Shown here one piece after another: positions 1-10,200 of a DNA stretch of 64,000 bases (position 1 is the stretch's first letter; each line of letters starts with the position of its first letter). This DNA comes from an uncultured beta proteobacterium (lineage in GTDB: Bacteria > Pseudomonadota > Gammaproteobacteria > Burkholderiales > Burkholderiaceae_C). The stretch is from assembly GCA_903838565.1 (NCBI GenBank), contig CAILZB010000133.1, positions 1 to 64,000 of the forward strand, read 5' to 3'. Below the pieces are notes generated by a model. That model saw nothing but the letters and a program-made list of their open reading frames with translations, had not been told where the DNA came from and did not search any database. A program made the position numbers and the translations under genes.

Positions 1-1
1 C

Positions 2-2680
2 GCCCAGGAAGCCGTCGCACTGCCAACTGGCGTGACGCGTGTACAGACGGTCGAGGGCATCACGGAATACCGTCTCACGAACGGCCTCAAGGTGCTGCTC
101 GCGCCCGATGTGGCCGACGACCGTGTGCATGTGAACCTGACCTACCTGGTCGGCTCGCGCCACGAAGGCGCGGGCGAGGGCGGCATGGCGCACTTGCTCG
201 AGCACCTGATCTTCAAGGGCACGCCCACCACGCCCAATGCCCACACGGCGCTGCGCGAGCATGGCTTCACGTACAACGGCACCACGGCAGACGACCGCAC
301 CAACTACTTCGCCACCTTTGCCTCGAACCAGGAGTCGCTCGACTGGTACCTTGGCTGGCAGGCCGACGCCATGGTCAACAGCTTCATCGCGAAGAAGGAC
401 CTGGACAGCGAGATGACCGTGGTGCGCAACGAGTTCGAGATCGCGGGCAACAACCCGTTTCGCGCGCTCTGGGATCGGACCGCTGCCGCCGCTTACACCT
501 GGCACGGCTACGGCAAGTCCACGCTGGGCAATCGCGCCGACATCGAGCATGTGGACATCGCCACGCTTCAGGCTTTCTATCATCGCTACTACCGCCCCGA
601 CAACGCCGTGCTCATCGTCTCGGGCAAATTTGACGTGGAAAAGACGCTGACCAGTGTCCAGAGGTCGCTGGGTGCTGTGGCCAAGCCGGTGTCGCCGATT
701 CCCCAGACCTACACGCTGGAACCGGTGCAGGACGGCGAGCGCAGCGTCGTGGTGCGCCGCCCCGCGACCAGCCAGATTCTGGTGGCCAGGTACCACGCCC
801 CGGCAGCGCTGCACCCCGACAGCATCGCACTGGCGGTGCTGGCATCGATTCTGGGAGACGAGCCTTCGGGACGTCTGCACAAGGCGCTGGTGGAATCCAA
901 ACTGGCGCAGACCTCCTTCGCCGGGACCAGCGCCCAGCGTGAAGCAGGCTACTTCATGGTCGGCGCGGTGTTCGCGCCCGACGATGATGCCGCACTGCGC
1001 CAAAAGCTGCTGCTCGGCATCGTCGAAAACCTCGCGCAAGAGCCGATCCGCCAGGATGAGTTCGAGCGCGCCCAGATCCAGATCAGCAAGGGTCTGGAGC
1101 TGCAATTTGCCAACGCCGCAGCGGTGGCGGGTGGCGCCATGAACATGGAGATCGTGGGCGACTGGCGCGCCGTGTTCGTGGGCCGCGAGCGCATGAAGAG
1201 CGTGACGCTGGACGACGTGAACCGCGTGGCGCGCACCTACCTGCTGGCCGACAACCGCACGCTGGGCCACCTGATTCCAACCATGGCGCCAGTGCGCGCA
1301 CCCGAGATGAAGATGCCCGATGTCGCGGCCTACCTGCAGGGCTATACCCTGAGCGAGAAGGGGATGGAGTCGGTGGCCTTTGATTTCAGCCCGCAGTCCC
1401 TGAGCGACAAGGTGGCGTTCGCACCGATCGCCAATGGCATACAGACGGCCACGCTTTCCAAGCCGGTGCGCGGCGATGTGGTGAACCTGAGCATCGCCTT
1501 CAAGTTCGGCAACGTCGATGCGCTGCAGAACCAGAGCGCTGCGGCCACCCTGGCTGGCCGCATGCTGCTGATGGGAACGTCCAGATTGACGCGCCAGCAG
1601 ATCCAGGACGAGCTAGACAAGTTGGGCGCCTCCTTGAACGTGAACTTCGCCAACACCGGCGGCGGCATCTCCCTGACGGCGAAGAAGGACAACTTCAAGC
1701 CCGCGCTCTCGCTGGCGCTGCAGGTGCTGCAGAATGCGACCTTCCCCAACGCCGACTTCGAAGAAATCCGCAGCGCCGAGATCAAGACCATGGAAGGCCA
1801 GATCAAGGACCGGTCCGCGCAGGCGAACAATGCGTGGGCTCGCTACGGCAACCCCTACCCCAAGGGCGACCCGCGCTATCGCTACACGCTGGAGGAATGG
1901 CTGGCCGAGGTCAAGGGTGTCACCCGCGACCAGGCTTTTGATTTCTACAAGCGGTTCTATGGCGCGCAGAACGCCCAGGTCAGCCTGCTCGGGCCGGTCG
2001 ATCAGCAGGTATACCAGCCCATCATCGCCGCCGCGCTCGAACCGTGGAAAGCGGCGCAGTCCTGGACGCGCATCGCCCACCCGCTGGTTGAACGCACGCC
2101 GGCGCATCTGGTGTTCGACACGCCCGACAAGAGCAATGTCAGCATCAGCGCCAGCCTGGGTATGGCGCTGGGCGGCAAGGTGCTGGACCCGGAAGACTTC
2201 GCCATGACGCTGGCCAGTCGCATCTTCGGTGGTGGTGCCGGCTCGCGCCTGTGGGTTCGCCTGCGTGAAACCGGCGGCTTGAGCTACAACGCCGGCGCCG
2301 GCTACAGCGCCAGCCGCTACGAAGCCAACGCCAGCATCTCCATTGGCGCCGAAGTCGCGCCACAAAACGTCAGCGCGGCCGAGAGGGCGATGCAGGAGGA
2401 ATTGGCGCGCTCGCTGAGCGACGGGTTCACTGCGGCGGAAGTCGAGAAGTTCAAGAAGGAAATCCTCGCCGACCGGCAGCGTGGTCGCTCGGGCGACGGC
2501 TGGGCTTTTGGCTTCATGTCGAACCGGATGGAATTCAACGACGCCCCGGGTGTCTATGAAAAAGGCGACGCCCTGTATGCATCGCTCAGCGCAGAACAGG
2601 TCAACGCCGCCTGGCGCAAATACGTCAAGCCCGAGCAACTGGTGTGGGGCGTGTTTGGCGACCAGTCAAAAATGAAGTGA
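2..2680 (+). CDS. M16 (pitrilysin/insulinase-like) zinc metallopeptidase, 5' end outside window
   Basis: The frame is open from base 2, so the true start and a probable signal peptide lie upstream of the window; 892 residues are visible. A GTG at base 32 is the first in-window start codon, but the residues before it (AQEAVALPTG) look like the mature N-terminus after a signal-peptidase site. The inverted zinc motif HLLEH lies about 64 residues into the visible part, followed about 75 residues later by the distal zinc ligand in VRNEFE. The length fits a two-lobed M16 protein, the C-terminal lobe lacking the zinc motif. The family degrades peptides, usually in the periplasm. The next gene is convergent and separated by 60 bp. 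The family call is safe; the substrate is unknown. Confidence 0.93.
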   Translation, partial: AQEAVALPTGVTRVQTVEGITEYRLTNGLKVLLAPDVADDRVHVNLTYLVGSRHEGAGEGGMAHLLEHLIFKGTPTTPNAHTALREHGFTYNGTTADDRTNYFATFASNQESLDWYLGWQADAMVNSFIAKKDLDSEMTVVRNEFEIAGNNPFRALWDRTAAAAYTWHGYGKSTLGNRADIEHVDIATLQAFYHRYYRPDNAVLIVSGKFDVEKTLTSVQRSLGAVAKPVSPIPQTYTLEPVQDGERSVVVRRPATSQILVARYHAPAALHPDSIALAVLASILGDEPSGRLHKALVESKLAQTSFAGTSAQREAGYFMVGAVFAPDDDAALRQKLLLGIVENLAQEPIRQDEFERAQIQISKGLELQFANAAAVAGGAMNMEIVGDWRAVFVGRERMKSVTLDDVNRVARTYLLADNRTLGHLIPTMAPVRAPEMKMPDVAAYLQGYTLSEKGMESVAFDFSPQSLSDKVAFAPIANGIQTATLSKPVRGDVVNLSIAFKFGNVDALQNQSAAATLAGRMLLMGTSRLTRQQIQDELDKLGASLNVNFANTGGGISLTAKKDNFKPALSLALQVLQNATFPNADFEEIRSAEIKTMEGQIKDRSAQANNAWARYGNPYPKGDPRYRYTLEEWLAEVKGVTRDQAFDFYKRFYGAQNAQVSLLGPVDQQVYQPIIAAALEPWKAAQSWTRIAHPLVERTPAHLVFDTPDKSNVSISASLGMALGGKVLDPEDFAMTLASRIFGGGAGSRLWVRLRETGGLSYNAGAGYSASRYEANASISIGAEVAPQNVSAAERAMQEELARSLSDGFTAAEVEKFKKEILADRQRGRSGDGWAFGFMSNRMEFNDAPGVYEKGDALYASLSAEQVNAAWRKYVKPEQLVWGVFGDQSKMK

Positions 2681-2740
2681 CGCAGGAGCTTGCCGCGAGG
2701 GTCTCAAACCGCCTTCGCTCAAGCGTTTCGGCCGATGGAA

Positions 2741-3109
2741 TCAACCCAGCTTCTCGGCGCGAATCCGCGCCACCAGGTCTACCGTGGTGCGGTCGGTCAG
2801 GGGCTTTGCAGCGGCGTCTTCCAGCTGCGAGCGGATCAGGCGCTCCAGCGTCTGCGCCTGGGGCGTGAGCGTGCCCAGGAAGCGGGGTTCATTCCCGAGC
2901 GCCAGCAGCAGCGTGGGAAAGTTCTCCACGTCCAGCGGGTGCAGCAGATCGGCGTCGTCTTCGACGTCGATCCACAGAAACTGCACTTGCGGGAAGTGGG
3001 CGCGCACCTGCTCAAAACGCTCGCGGTATTCGCCGCAAACGCCGCACCAGGCGGCGCAAAGGCAGACCACGAGCATCGACTTTTCTGGGGCTGCGCTGGT
3101 GTTGGACAT
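2741..3109 (-). CDS. Thioredoxin-like protein with CGVC active site
   Basis: A 122-residue single-domain protein. The strand before the active site (MLVVCLCAAWCGVC) leads into a CGVC redox pair in the normal thioredoxin position, and the cis-proline loop is visible as ENFPTLLL. There is no clear signal peptide, so a cytoplasmic role is likely. The C-terminal helix is extended by about 25 residues beyond a minimal thioredoxin fold. It is transcribed divergently from the S41 peptidase gene and convergently with the M16 peptidase gene. Family membership is clear. The partner, and whether it reduces disulfides generally or acts in a stress pathway, cannot be told from sequence. Confidence 0.88.
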   Translation of the reverse strand: MSNTSAAPEKSMLVVCLCAAWCGVCGEYRERFEQVRAHFPQVQFLWIDVEDDADLLHPLDVENFPTLLLALGNEPRFLGTLTPQAQTLERLIRSQLEDAAAKPLTDRTTVDLVARIRAEKLG

Positions 3110-3194
3110 GCCGCTATCATCGCAAATTATTGCGTCACCGTGCCCTGCCCGTGTCGGTTCGCCGCGACAGGCAGCTAAAAACTATCGCTGGACA

Positions 3195-3215
3195 ATGTTA
3201 TTTTATTGGTAACAT
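3195..3215. promoter_or_regulatory. Inverted repeat in the trx / S41 divergent promoter region
   Basis: ATGTTA (3195-3200) and TAACAT (3210-3215) form a perfect inverted repeat around the AT-rich spacer TTTTATTGG, the most AT-rich stretch of this intergenic region. It sits about 85 bp upstream of the S41 peptidase start. It could be an operator or simply part of the promoter; no matching regulator is adjacent. Confidence 0.35.
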
Positions 3216-3297
3216 ACATCACTGATCCATTTCAACAAGGCGATCGGCCTCAAGCCTGCAAATTTCGCCAACCATCCAGGAACGAGGAGTTCATACC

Positions 3298-4887
3298 ATG
3301 AAGTCACGAATTTTCACCCGTTACGCGATCGCGCTTTCGGTGGTCGCGTCGCTTGCAAGCTGCGGTGGTGGCGGAGGCGGCGGCGCCCCGGCCGGCGGCG
3401 GAGGTGGCACGGCCACCGGCTTCGCGGCCTTGCCCGCAGCGTCTTCCGTGGCGGCGATGTGTGCTGCGCCACGCAGCGGCGTCGATCCCTATACCAAAAA
3501 GGCTTACCCGGACCAGCAGGGCACCCTGCTGAACGAGCAGAACTGGCTCGCGGCGTGGACGAATGACCTGTATCTCTGGTACAGCGAAGTGCCCTACCCG
3601 GAACCTGCCAGCTACGCCGACACCGCGAGCTACTTCAAGGCATTGAAGACGACGAATCTGAGCCCCAGCGGTGCGCCCAAAGACAAGTTCCATTTCAGCT
3701 ATTCGACGCCGGTCTGGGAGGCCATGGCGGGTTCCGGCGTGCAGGTGGGTTATGGCGCGAACTGGTCCTTGCTGGCGAGTTCCCCGCCGCGCAGCATCGT
3801 TGTCGCCTACACCGACCCCAACACCCCGGCTACCCAACTGACCCCGGCGCTGGCCCGGGGCGCCAAGGTCCTGCAAGTCGATGGCGTCGATGTCGCCTAC
3901 GGTGACGCGGCCAAGCTCAATGCCGGTTTGTTCCCGGCAGCGGCGGGCGAGTCGCACACCTTTCTGGTCCAGGACCTGGGTGGCGGACCGAGCCGCAGCA
4001 TCACCATGACCCCGGCCAACGTCACCTCGGCGCCGGTGCAGAACGTCGGCACGCTGGCCGGCACCGCCGGCCCAGGGAAGGTGGGCTACATGCTCTTCAA
4101 CGACCATCTGGCGCAGGCCGAGTCCGCGCTGATCGCCGGGGTGACGCAGCTCAAGGCCGCGAACGTGACCGATCTGGTAATCGACATCCGCTACAACGGC
4201 GGCGGCTACCTCGACATCGCAAGCGAACTGGGCTACATGGTCGCAGGGCCGACGCAAACGAAGGACAAAACCTTCGAGTTGCTGACCTTCAACGACAAGC
4301 ACAAGACCGTCGATCCGCTCAATGGAGGGGCGATCACGCCCACTCCGTTTTATACGACGGCGCTCGGCTTTAGCACGGCCAGCGGCACGCCCTTGCCCTA
4401 TCTGGGTCTGACTCGGGTCTATGTGCTGACCGGCCCGGACACCTGCTCGGCCAGCGAGTCGGTGATGAACAGTCTGCGTGGCGCCGGGGTCGAGGTGATA
4501 CAGATTGGCTCCACCACCTGCGGCAAGCCCTATGGCTTCTTTGCACCGGACAACTGCGGCACCACCTACTTTTCGATCCAGTTCAAGGGCGTGAATGCCC
4601 TCGGCTTCGGCGACTACTCGGACGGCTTCGCACCGGCCAACAGCACTGCGGCAGCGACCCTTGCCGCCAACGCGGTTTTCCCCGGCTGTTCCATCGCAGA
4701 CGACTTCACCCACGCGCTGGGCGACCCGGCCGAAGCCCGTCTCGCGGCGGCGCTGCAATACCGCGCCAGCGGCAGCTGTCCTGCAGCCACGGGTCTGGGT
4801 CAGGCGCGGCAGCTCAAATCGCTGGCCGCTACCGACGGCTACATGAACAAGAACCTGTTCCTCACGAACCGGATATTGCGGCGTTGA
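3298..4887 (+). CDS. S41 family (C-terminal-processing type) peptidase, lipoprotein
   Basis: A 529-residue protein with a lipoprotein signal: a basic start, a hydrophobic stretch and the lipobox LASC, followed by a flexible glycine-rich linker. A central segment (around VLQVDGVDVAYGDAAKL) resembles a PDZ domain. The catalytic S41 core follows: VIDIRYNGGG is the family signature, the nucleophile serine is in TCSASESV, and the general-base lysine is in TTCGKPYG. Many cysteines near the catalytic site suggest a disulfide-stabilised periplasmic enzyme. The start is supported by a purine-rich AGGAACGAGGAG just upstream. The gene stands alone with its own promoter and is followed by a GC-rich stem-loop. 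Substrate unknown. Confidence 0.9.
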   Translation: MKSRIFTRYAIALSVVASLASCGGGGGGGAPAGGGGGTATGFAALPAASSVAAMCAAPRSGVDPYTKKAYPDQQGTLLNEQNWLAAWTNDLYLWYSEVPYPEPASYADTASYFKALKTTNLSPSGAPKDKFHFSYSTPVWEAMAGSGVQVGYGANWSLLASSPPRSIVVAYTDPNTPATQLTPALARGAKVLQVDGVDVAYGDAAKLNAGLFPAAAGESHTFLVQDLGGGPSRSITMTPANVTSAPVQNVGTLAGTAGPGKVGYMLFNDHLAQAESALIAGVTQLKAANVTDLVIDIRYNGGGYLDIASELGYMVAGPTQTKDKTFELLTFNDKHKTVDPLNGGAITPTPFYTTALGFSTASGTPLPYLGLTRVYVLTGPDTCSASESVMNSLRGAGVEVIQIGSTTCGKPYGFFAPDNCGTTYFSIQFKGVNALGFGDYSDGFAPANSTAAATLAANAVFPGCSIADDFTHALGDPAEARLAAALQYRASGSCPAATGLGQARQLKSLAATDGYMNKNLFLTNRILRR

Positions 4888-4894
4888 CTTTCAT

Positions 4895-4920
4895 GGTCCG
4901 GGGCGCGTGGCACCCGGACC
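4895..4920. terminator. GC-rich stem-loop after the S41 peptidase gene
   Basis: GGTCCGGG (4895-4902) pairs perfectly with CCCGGACC (4913-4920). It lies just downstream of the stop codon, with only a weak T-rich tail, so it is a probable terminator or mRNA-stabilising hairpin. Confidence 0.5.
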
Positions 4921-4984
4921 TGAAAATTCGTCTTTCCAGGCGCTGCGTTCGGGGCCGCGCTGGTGCTCGTAGCACAATCACCCC

Positions 4985-6511
4985 ATGCCCCATCTACCCC
5001 ACTTCATCGCCCCCACCCGACACACCGACCCCCACGCTGCGCTGGCGCAGGTACAGCGCATCTACGCCGCCAGTCTGGCGCACCTGCGCGCCGCCATGCA
5101 GCGCTTTGTCGCAGGCGACGGCGTGGACGCCAGCGGCCAGACTGCTGGGCAGAAGGTCCGCGCCTGCTACCCCTTTGTGCGCGTGCATACCGACACCACA
5201 GCGCGTCTGGGCGCGACCGATCTGGCGCGATTGAGCTACGGTTTTGTGGCAGGACCCGGCCGCTATGAGACCACGCTCACGCGTCCGGATCTTTTCGCCC
5301 ACTACTACCTGGAACAGTTCCAGCTGCTGGTGCAGAACCACGGTGTTGAGCTGGAAGTGGGCACCAGCGCCCAGCCCATTCCCGTGCACTTCGCGTTCAG
5401 CGAGCACGACCACGTCGAGGGCGAGATGGATGGTCAGCGCCGCGCGCTGATGCGCGACGTGTTCGACCTGCCCGACCTGAGCGCCATGGACGACGGCATC
5501 GCCAACGGCACCTTCGAGCCACGCGCCGGCGAAGCGCTTCCGTTGTCGCTGTTTACCGCACCGCGCGTGGACTATTCGCTGCACCGGCTGCGCCACTACA
5601 CCGGCACCGTGCCCGAGTGGTTCCAGAACTTCGTGCTGTTCACCAACTACCAGTTCTACATCGACGAGTTCGTGCGCATGGGGCGCGAAGCCATGGCCGA
5701 CCCGAACAGCGAATACATCGCCTTCGTGGAGCCCGGCAACGTGGTGACGCGCCGCACCGGCTTGCCCGCGGCGGCTGAGGACGCAAGAGGCGTGGCGCCG
5801 CCGCGCCTGCCGCAGATGCCCGCCTACCACCTGGTGCGCGCCGACCGCTCCGGCATCAGCATGGTGAACATCGGCGTCGGGCCGGCCAACGCCAAGAACA
5901 TCACCGACCACATTGCCGTGCTGCGGCCCTATGCGTGGATCATGCTGGGGCATTGCGCGGGGCTGCGCACCACGCAGCAGCTCGGCGACTACGTTCTGGC
6001 CCACGGCTACGTGCGCGAAGACCATGTGCTGGACGAAGAGCTGCCGCTGTGGGTGCCGATTCCGGCGCTGGCCGAGATCCAGGTGGCGCTGGAGGCCGCC
6101 GTGGCCGACGTCACCCAGCTCAAGGGGGCAGCGCTCAAGAGCATCATGCGCACCGGCACCGTCGCCTCTACCGACAACCGCAACTGGGAGCTGCTGCCGA
6201 TGGCGAATGTGAGGTCTACACCGCAGCGCCGCTTCAGCCAGAGCCGCGCAGTGGCGCTGGACATGGAAAGCGCCACCATCGCCGCCAACGGATTTCGCTT
6301 TCGCGTCCCCTACGGCACGCTCTTGTGCGTGAGCGACAAGCCGCTGCACGGCGAGATCAAGCTACCCGGCATGGCGAACCATTTCTATCGCGAGCGCGTG
6401 GACCAGCATCTGCGCATCGGCATACGTGCAGTGGAGCTGCTGCGCCAGCAGGGCATAGAACAACTGCACAGCCGCAAGCTGCGCAGCTTTGCGGAAGTGG
6501 CGTTCCAGTAG
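4985..6511 (+). CDS. amn: AMP nucleosidase
   Basis: A 508-residue protein with the two-part architecture of bacterial Amn: an N-terminal AMP nucleosidase regulatory domain (about residues 1-190, including the YPFVRV and FAFSEHDHVEG regions), then a nucleoside-phosphorylase-fold catalytic domain with NIGVGPANAKNITDHIAVLRP and the late segment VALDMESATIAANGFRFRVPYG, where the glutamate in DMES is the usual ribose-contacting residue. The reaction is AMP + H2O to adenine + ribose 5-phosphate in the cytoplasm, helping set adenylate pools and feeding purine salvage. The length is close to the E. coli enzyme. The next gene is convergent. Confidence 0.95.
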   Translation: MPHLPHFIAPTRHTDPHAALAQVQRIYAASLAHLRAAMQRFVAGDGVDASGQTAGQKVRACYPFVRVHTDTTARLGATDLARLSYGFVAGPGRYETTLTRPDLFAHYYLEQFQLLVQNHGVELEVGTSAQPIPVHFAFSEHDHVEGEMDGQRRALMRDVFDLPDLSAMDDGIANGTFEPRAGEALPLSLFTAPRVDYSLHRLRHYTGTVPEWFQNFVLFTNYQFYIDEFVRMGREAMADPNSEYIAFVEPGNVVTRRTGLPAAAEDARGVAPPRLPQMPAYHLVRADRSGISMVNIGVGPANAKNITDHIAVLRPYAWIMLGHCAGLRTTQQLGDYVLAHGYVREDHVLDEELPLWVPIPALAEIQVALEAAVADVTQLKGAALKSIMRTGTVASTDNRNWELLPMANVRSTPQRRFSQSRAVALDMESATIAANGFRFRVPYGTLLCVSDKPLHGEIKLPGMANHFYRERVDQHLRIGIRAVELLRQQGIEQLHSRKLRSFAEVAFQ

Positions 6512-6552
6512 GCGCATTGCGCACCCTCTGCCCTCGTTCTGCGGTAATGGAA

Positions 6553-6572
6553 GCCGGTTCAGCTGACCCGGC
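6553..6572. terminator. Near-perfect palindrome between convergent amn and L,D-transpeptidase genes
   Basis: GCCGGTTCAG (6553-6562) pairs with CTGACCCGGC (6563-6572) with one mismatch. Its place in a 66-bp convergent gap suggests a shared bidirectional terminator, though there is no T-tract. Confidence 0.45.
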
Positions 6573-6577
6573 GCTCC

Positions 6578-7267
6578 TCAGTCGACGTCATAAGAGCCAA
6601 AGACTTTCTGTGGCGACTGCGTTTCCGGCAGAACGTATACGACGCCGTCCGTGCTTTTAAAGGTCGGGCTCACCACGTTGGCATAGAACTTCTCCGGCAC
6701 ATTGATGCAGCCGTAGGAAATTCGCTTGTCAAGCGGCGTGGGAGACGCCAGGCGCTGTGCGCGGCGCTCCTTCGGGGTGCCCGTAATCACCGGGTGCAAG
6801 GAGATGGCGGCATCGTAGTCAATCCATAGCACCTCTTTGCCCTGGAGATTACGGCCCAGAGCCACCACAAAGCGGCCCGCAGGCGTCGTGCGCTCGTCGG
6901 GCCGAATGGTGGACAGCGCCCGGTCGCCAATGCCTGGTACAGAATCATCGCCCAACGCCAATCCCAGCAGCGCCGATGCCGCACCGAGAAGCTGGCCCGC
7001 CGGACTGAAGACAAGCACTCTGGCCTGTACCTTATCGACAATGACAAACGGCAGATTGTGGTTATCGCCCGAATCGAGGACCCAGTTCGCCACGTGCCGC
7101 GCGTCTTTGGATGCGCTTTCCTGACCGAAGTTGGCCCGCCTTGAATGATTTTCAGCTTGAGGTTTCGACGCCATGTCGACGCGAGATGAAGCGATGTCAT
7201 CCGCCGCGAAGGCCGCGTGAGCGCTGAGGATGACGGCCAGGACGCTGAGGTAAAGGGTCCGAAGCAT
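6578..7267 (-). CDS. L,D-transpeptidase (YkuD-fold) family protein, secreted
   Basis: A 229-residue protein with a signal peptide ending near AHAAFA|ADD. The YkuD-type catalytic region is in the C-terminal half: the histidine in ISLHPVI and the nucleophile cysteine in ISYGCINVP. In the canonical family the cysteine is preceded by S-H-G; here the residue is tyrosine (S-Y-G-C-I-N). Family members cross-link or anchor peptidoglycan in the periplasm through L,D-peptide bonds. About 100 residues before the domain are not recognised. It starts only 24 bp after the end of the tpsA remnant on the same strand, so it may once have been co-transcribed with the adhesin locus. Catalytic competence is uncertain because of the missing histidine. 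Confidence 0.8.
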   Translation of the reverse strand: MLRTLYLSVLAVILSAHAAFAADDIASSRVDMASKPQAENHSRRANFGQESASKDARHVANWVLDSGDNHNLPFVIVDKVQARVLVFSPAGQLLGAASALLGLALGDDSVPGIGDRALSTIRPDERTTPAGRFVVALGRNLQGKEVLWIDYDAAISLHPVITGTPKERRAQRLASPTPLDKRISYGCINVPEKFYANVVSPTFKSTDGVVYVLPETQSPQKVFGSYDVD

Positions 7268-7291
7268 GGTCCATCAAACCAAGGTGTGGAT

Positions 7292-10200
7292 TCAGTTACG
7301 GTCTTGCTTGCGTGGACGAAGCGGCGCCACGTAAGGCTTCTGCGTTGCCGGTCCCGGGGCAGCGATGCCCGTCTCTTTCGGCGTTTGTTCGGGCACTGCA
7401 ACGGGCAGGATCGGTGCCGGCACCGCTGGCGCCACAACGACCGGGACAACAAGAGGTTGAGCGGGCGCTGGCGGAGGTAGGTCTGGTGGCGGCACGAGCG
7501 GCAATGCGATGGGTTGAGCGGGCGTCACAAGGGGTAGAACCGCAACGGGAATGTTCGCAGTAATGGGTGCGAAACTGTCTTTTATAGTCACGTTGATCGG
7601 CTCAGTCGTCGGCGTGAGCGCAGTCGGGCTCACGGTCAGCGCGCCGTTGGCATAAGTGATGCTGTAGTTGCCCGCAGTGAAGCTTCCTCCGGTGGCGTTG
7701 CTGGGAATGATCGGATAAGGACTGCCAGCGATGCTGGCCGTGGCTGCTGTGCCTGCGCTCACCTCGGTGACGCTGCCAATGGTCTCGCTGTTCTGCAGAC
7801 CGGAGGAGGTGAATTCGGTGCCAGTCAGTGTGATCGTCTGCCCGTAGGTCTTGCTCGCGTTGTTGGCCGTGACGGTCAGCGGCGCGGGACTCACGGTCAG
7901 CGCGCCATTGGCATACGTGATGCTGTAGTTGCCGGCGGTGAAGGTTCCACCGCTGGCGTTGCTCGGGGTGATCGTATAAGGACTGCCCGCGATGCTGGCC
8001 GTGGCGGCGGTGCCGGCACTGGTTTCGCTGACGCTGCCGATGGTCTCGCTGTTCTGCAGACCGGAGGAGGTGAATTCGGTGCCAGTCAGTGTGAGCGTCT
8101 GGCCGTAGGTCTTGCTGGCGCTGTTGGCCGTGACGGTCAGCGGCGCGGGACTTACGGTGAGCGCACCGTTGGCATACGTGATGCTGTAGTTGCCTGCAGT
8201 AAAGGTCCCGCCGCTGGCGCTACTCGGCGTGATGGCGTAGGCGCCGACTCCGGCCGTGGCAGCAGTGCCAGCGCTGATCTCTGTGACGCTGGCGATGGTC
8301 TCGCTGTTCTGCAGCCCGCTCGCGGTGAAGGCGGTTCCGGCAAGGACGGGCGTTTGCCCATAGGTCTTGCTCGCGCTGTTGGCCGTGACGGTCAGCGGCG
8401 CGGGACTTACGGTGAGCGCACCGTTGGCATACGTGATGCTGTAGTTGCCTGCGGTGAAGGTTCCACCGCTGGCGTTGCTCGGGGTGATCGTGTAAGGGCT
8501 GCCTGCGACGTTGGCCGTGGCCGGTGCGCCAGCGCTGGTCTGGGTGACGCTGCCGATGGTCTCGCTGTTCTGCAGACCGCTGGAGGTGAAGGCGGTACCT
8601 GCCAGTGTCGGCGTCTGGCCGTAAGTCTTGCTCGCGCTGTTGGCGGTGACGGTCAGCAGCGCGGGACTCACGGTCAGCCTGCCATCGGCGTAGGTGATCG
8701 TGTAGTTGCCAGCGGTAAAGGTTCCGCCCGTGGCGTTGCTCGGGGTGATCGTATAAGGGCTGCCAGCGAGGCTGGCCGTGGCCGGTGCGCCTTGGCTGGT
8801 CTGGGTGACGCTGCCTATGGTCTCGTTGTTCTGCAGGCCGGCGGCGGTGAATGCCGCTCCTGCAAGCGCGGCCGCCTGACCATAGGTCTTGCTCCCGTTG
8901 TCGGCGGTGACGGTCAGCAGCGCCGGACCCACGGTCAGCCTGCCATCGGCGTAGGTGATCGTGTAGTTGCCAGCGGTAAAGGTTCCGCCCGTGGCGTTGC
9001 TCGGGGTGATCGTGTAAGGGCTGCCAGCGACGCCGGCCGTGGGTGCTGTCCCGGCGCTCACCTCGGTGACGCTGCCGATGGTTTCGCTGTTCTGCAGGCC
9101 GCTGGAGGTGAATGACGTCCCTGCCAGCGTCGGCGTTTGCCCGTAAGTCTTGCTGGCGCTGTTGGCAGTCACTGTGAGCGGAGCCGGGCTCACGGTCAAC
9201 CTGCCATCGGCGTAGGTGATCGTGTAGTTGCCAGCGGTGAAGGTCCCGCCCGTGGCGTTGCTCGGGGTGATCGTGTAAGGGCTGCCAGCGACGCTGGCCG
9301 TGGCCGGTGCGCCTTGGCTGGTCTGGGTGACGCTGCCTATGGTCTCGCTGTTTTGCAGGCCGCTGGACGTGAATGCGGTCCCGGCCAACGGGGCCGACTG
9401 CCCATAGGTCTTGCTCGCGTTGCTGGATGTCACCGTGAGCGGCGCTGGGTTCACGTTCAGGTTGGCGCCAGTGTAGATGACGCTGTAGTTGTTGCCTGCG
9501 CTCAAGCTGTTCTGCGCTATCGGGTAGCTGCCGACGTTGGAGCCGGTACCGGCGCTGCCGTTGAAGACCGTGGCGCTGGTACTCAAGGCACCTGTGAAGA
9601 CGGAACTGGTGTCGCCGTTGACCAGGCCGCTTTGCGAATAGGTCAGCGCGGGCAAACTACTGGCGCCATAGGTCATGCTCTGTGCAGTCGCACTCACCGC
9701 CAAGAAAGCGGGGCTCATGGTCAATGTGCCCGGCAGATACGCAAAGCTGTAGTTGCCGCTCGGGTTGCTGAGGCCGCCCGTTGCCGTGGTCACGGGATAG
9801 CTCGCACCGGCATTGCCGGTGGTGCTCACGCCAGGGCTGTAGACCGGGGCCGTCGTGCTCACCGTGGGCGCGCCACTGAGCACGGTCGACGTATCGCCGT
9901 TGACATAGCCGCTGATGCTGGCCGACAGCGCGGGCAATGCAGTGGCGCCATAGGTCATGCTCGGGCTATTGCCGCTGACCGTGAGCAGTGCCGGGCCCAC
10001 GCTCAGGTTGGCACCGGTATAGCTGATGGTGTAGTTGCCGCCTGCGCTCAAGTTGTTTTGCGCTATCGGGTAGCTGCCGATGTTGGAGCCCGAGCCGGCG
10101 CTGCCGTTGTAGGCCGTGGCGCTGGTGCTCAAGGCACCTGTGAAGACGGAACTGGTGTCGCCGTTGACCAGGCCGCTTTGCGAATAGGTCAGCGCAGGCA

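Noticed and set aside
3304..4758. Long minus-strand frame opposite the S41 peptidase gene
   Set aside because: Arg/Gly-rich antisense artefact of GC-rich codon bias; the plus strand has a full S41 domain.
7629..9449. Regular repeats considered as a CRISPR array
   Set aside because: The period is 261 bp, there are no unique spacers, and the repeats encode MBG domains in one frame.
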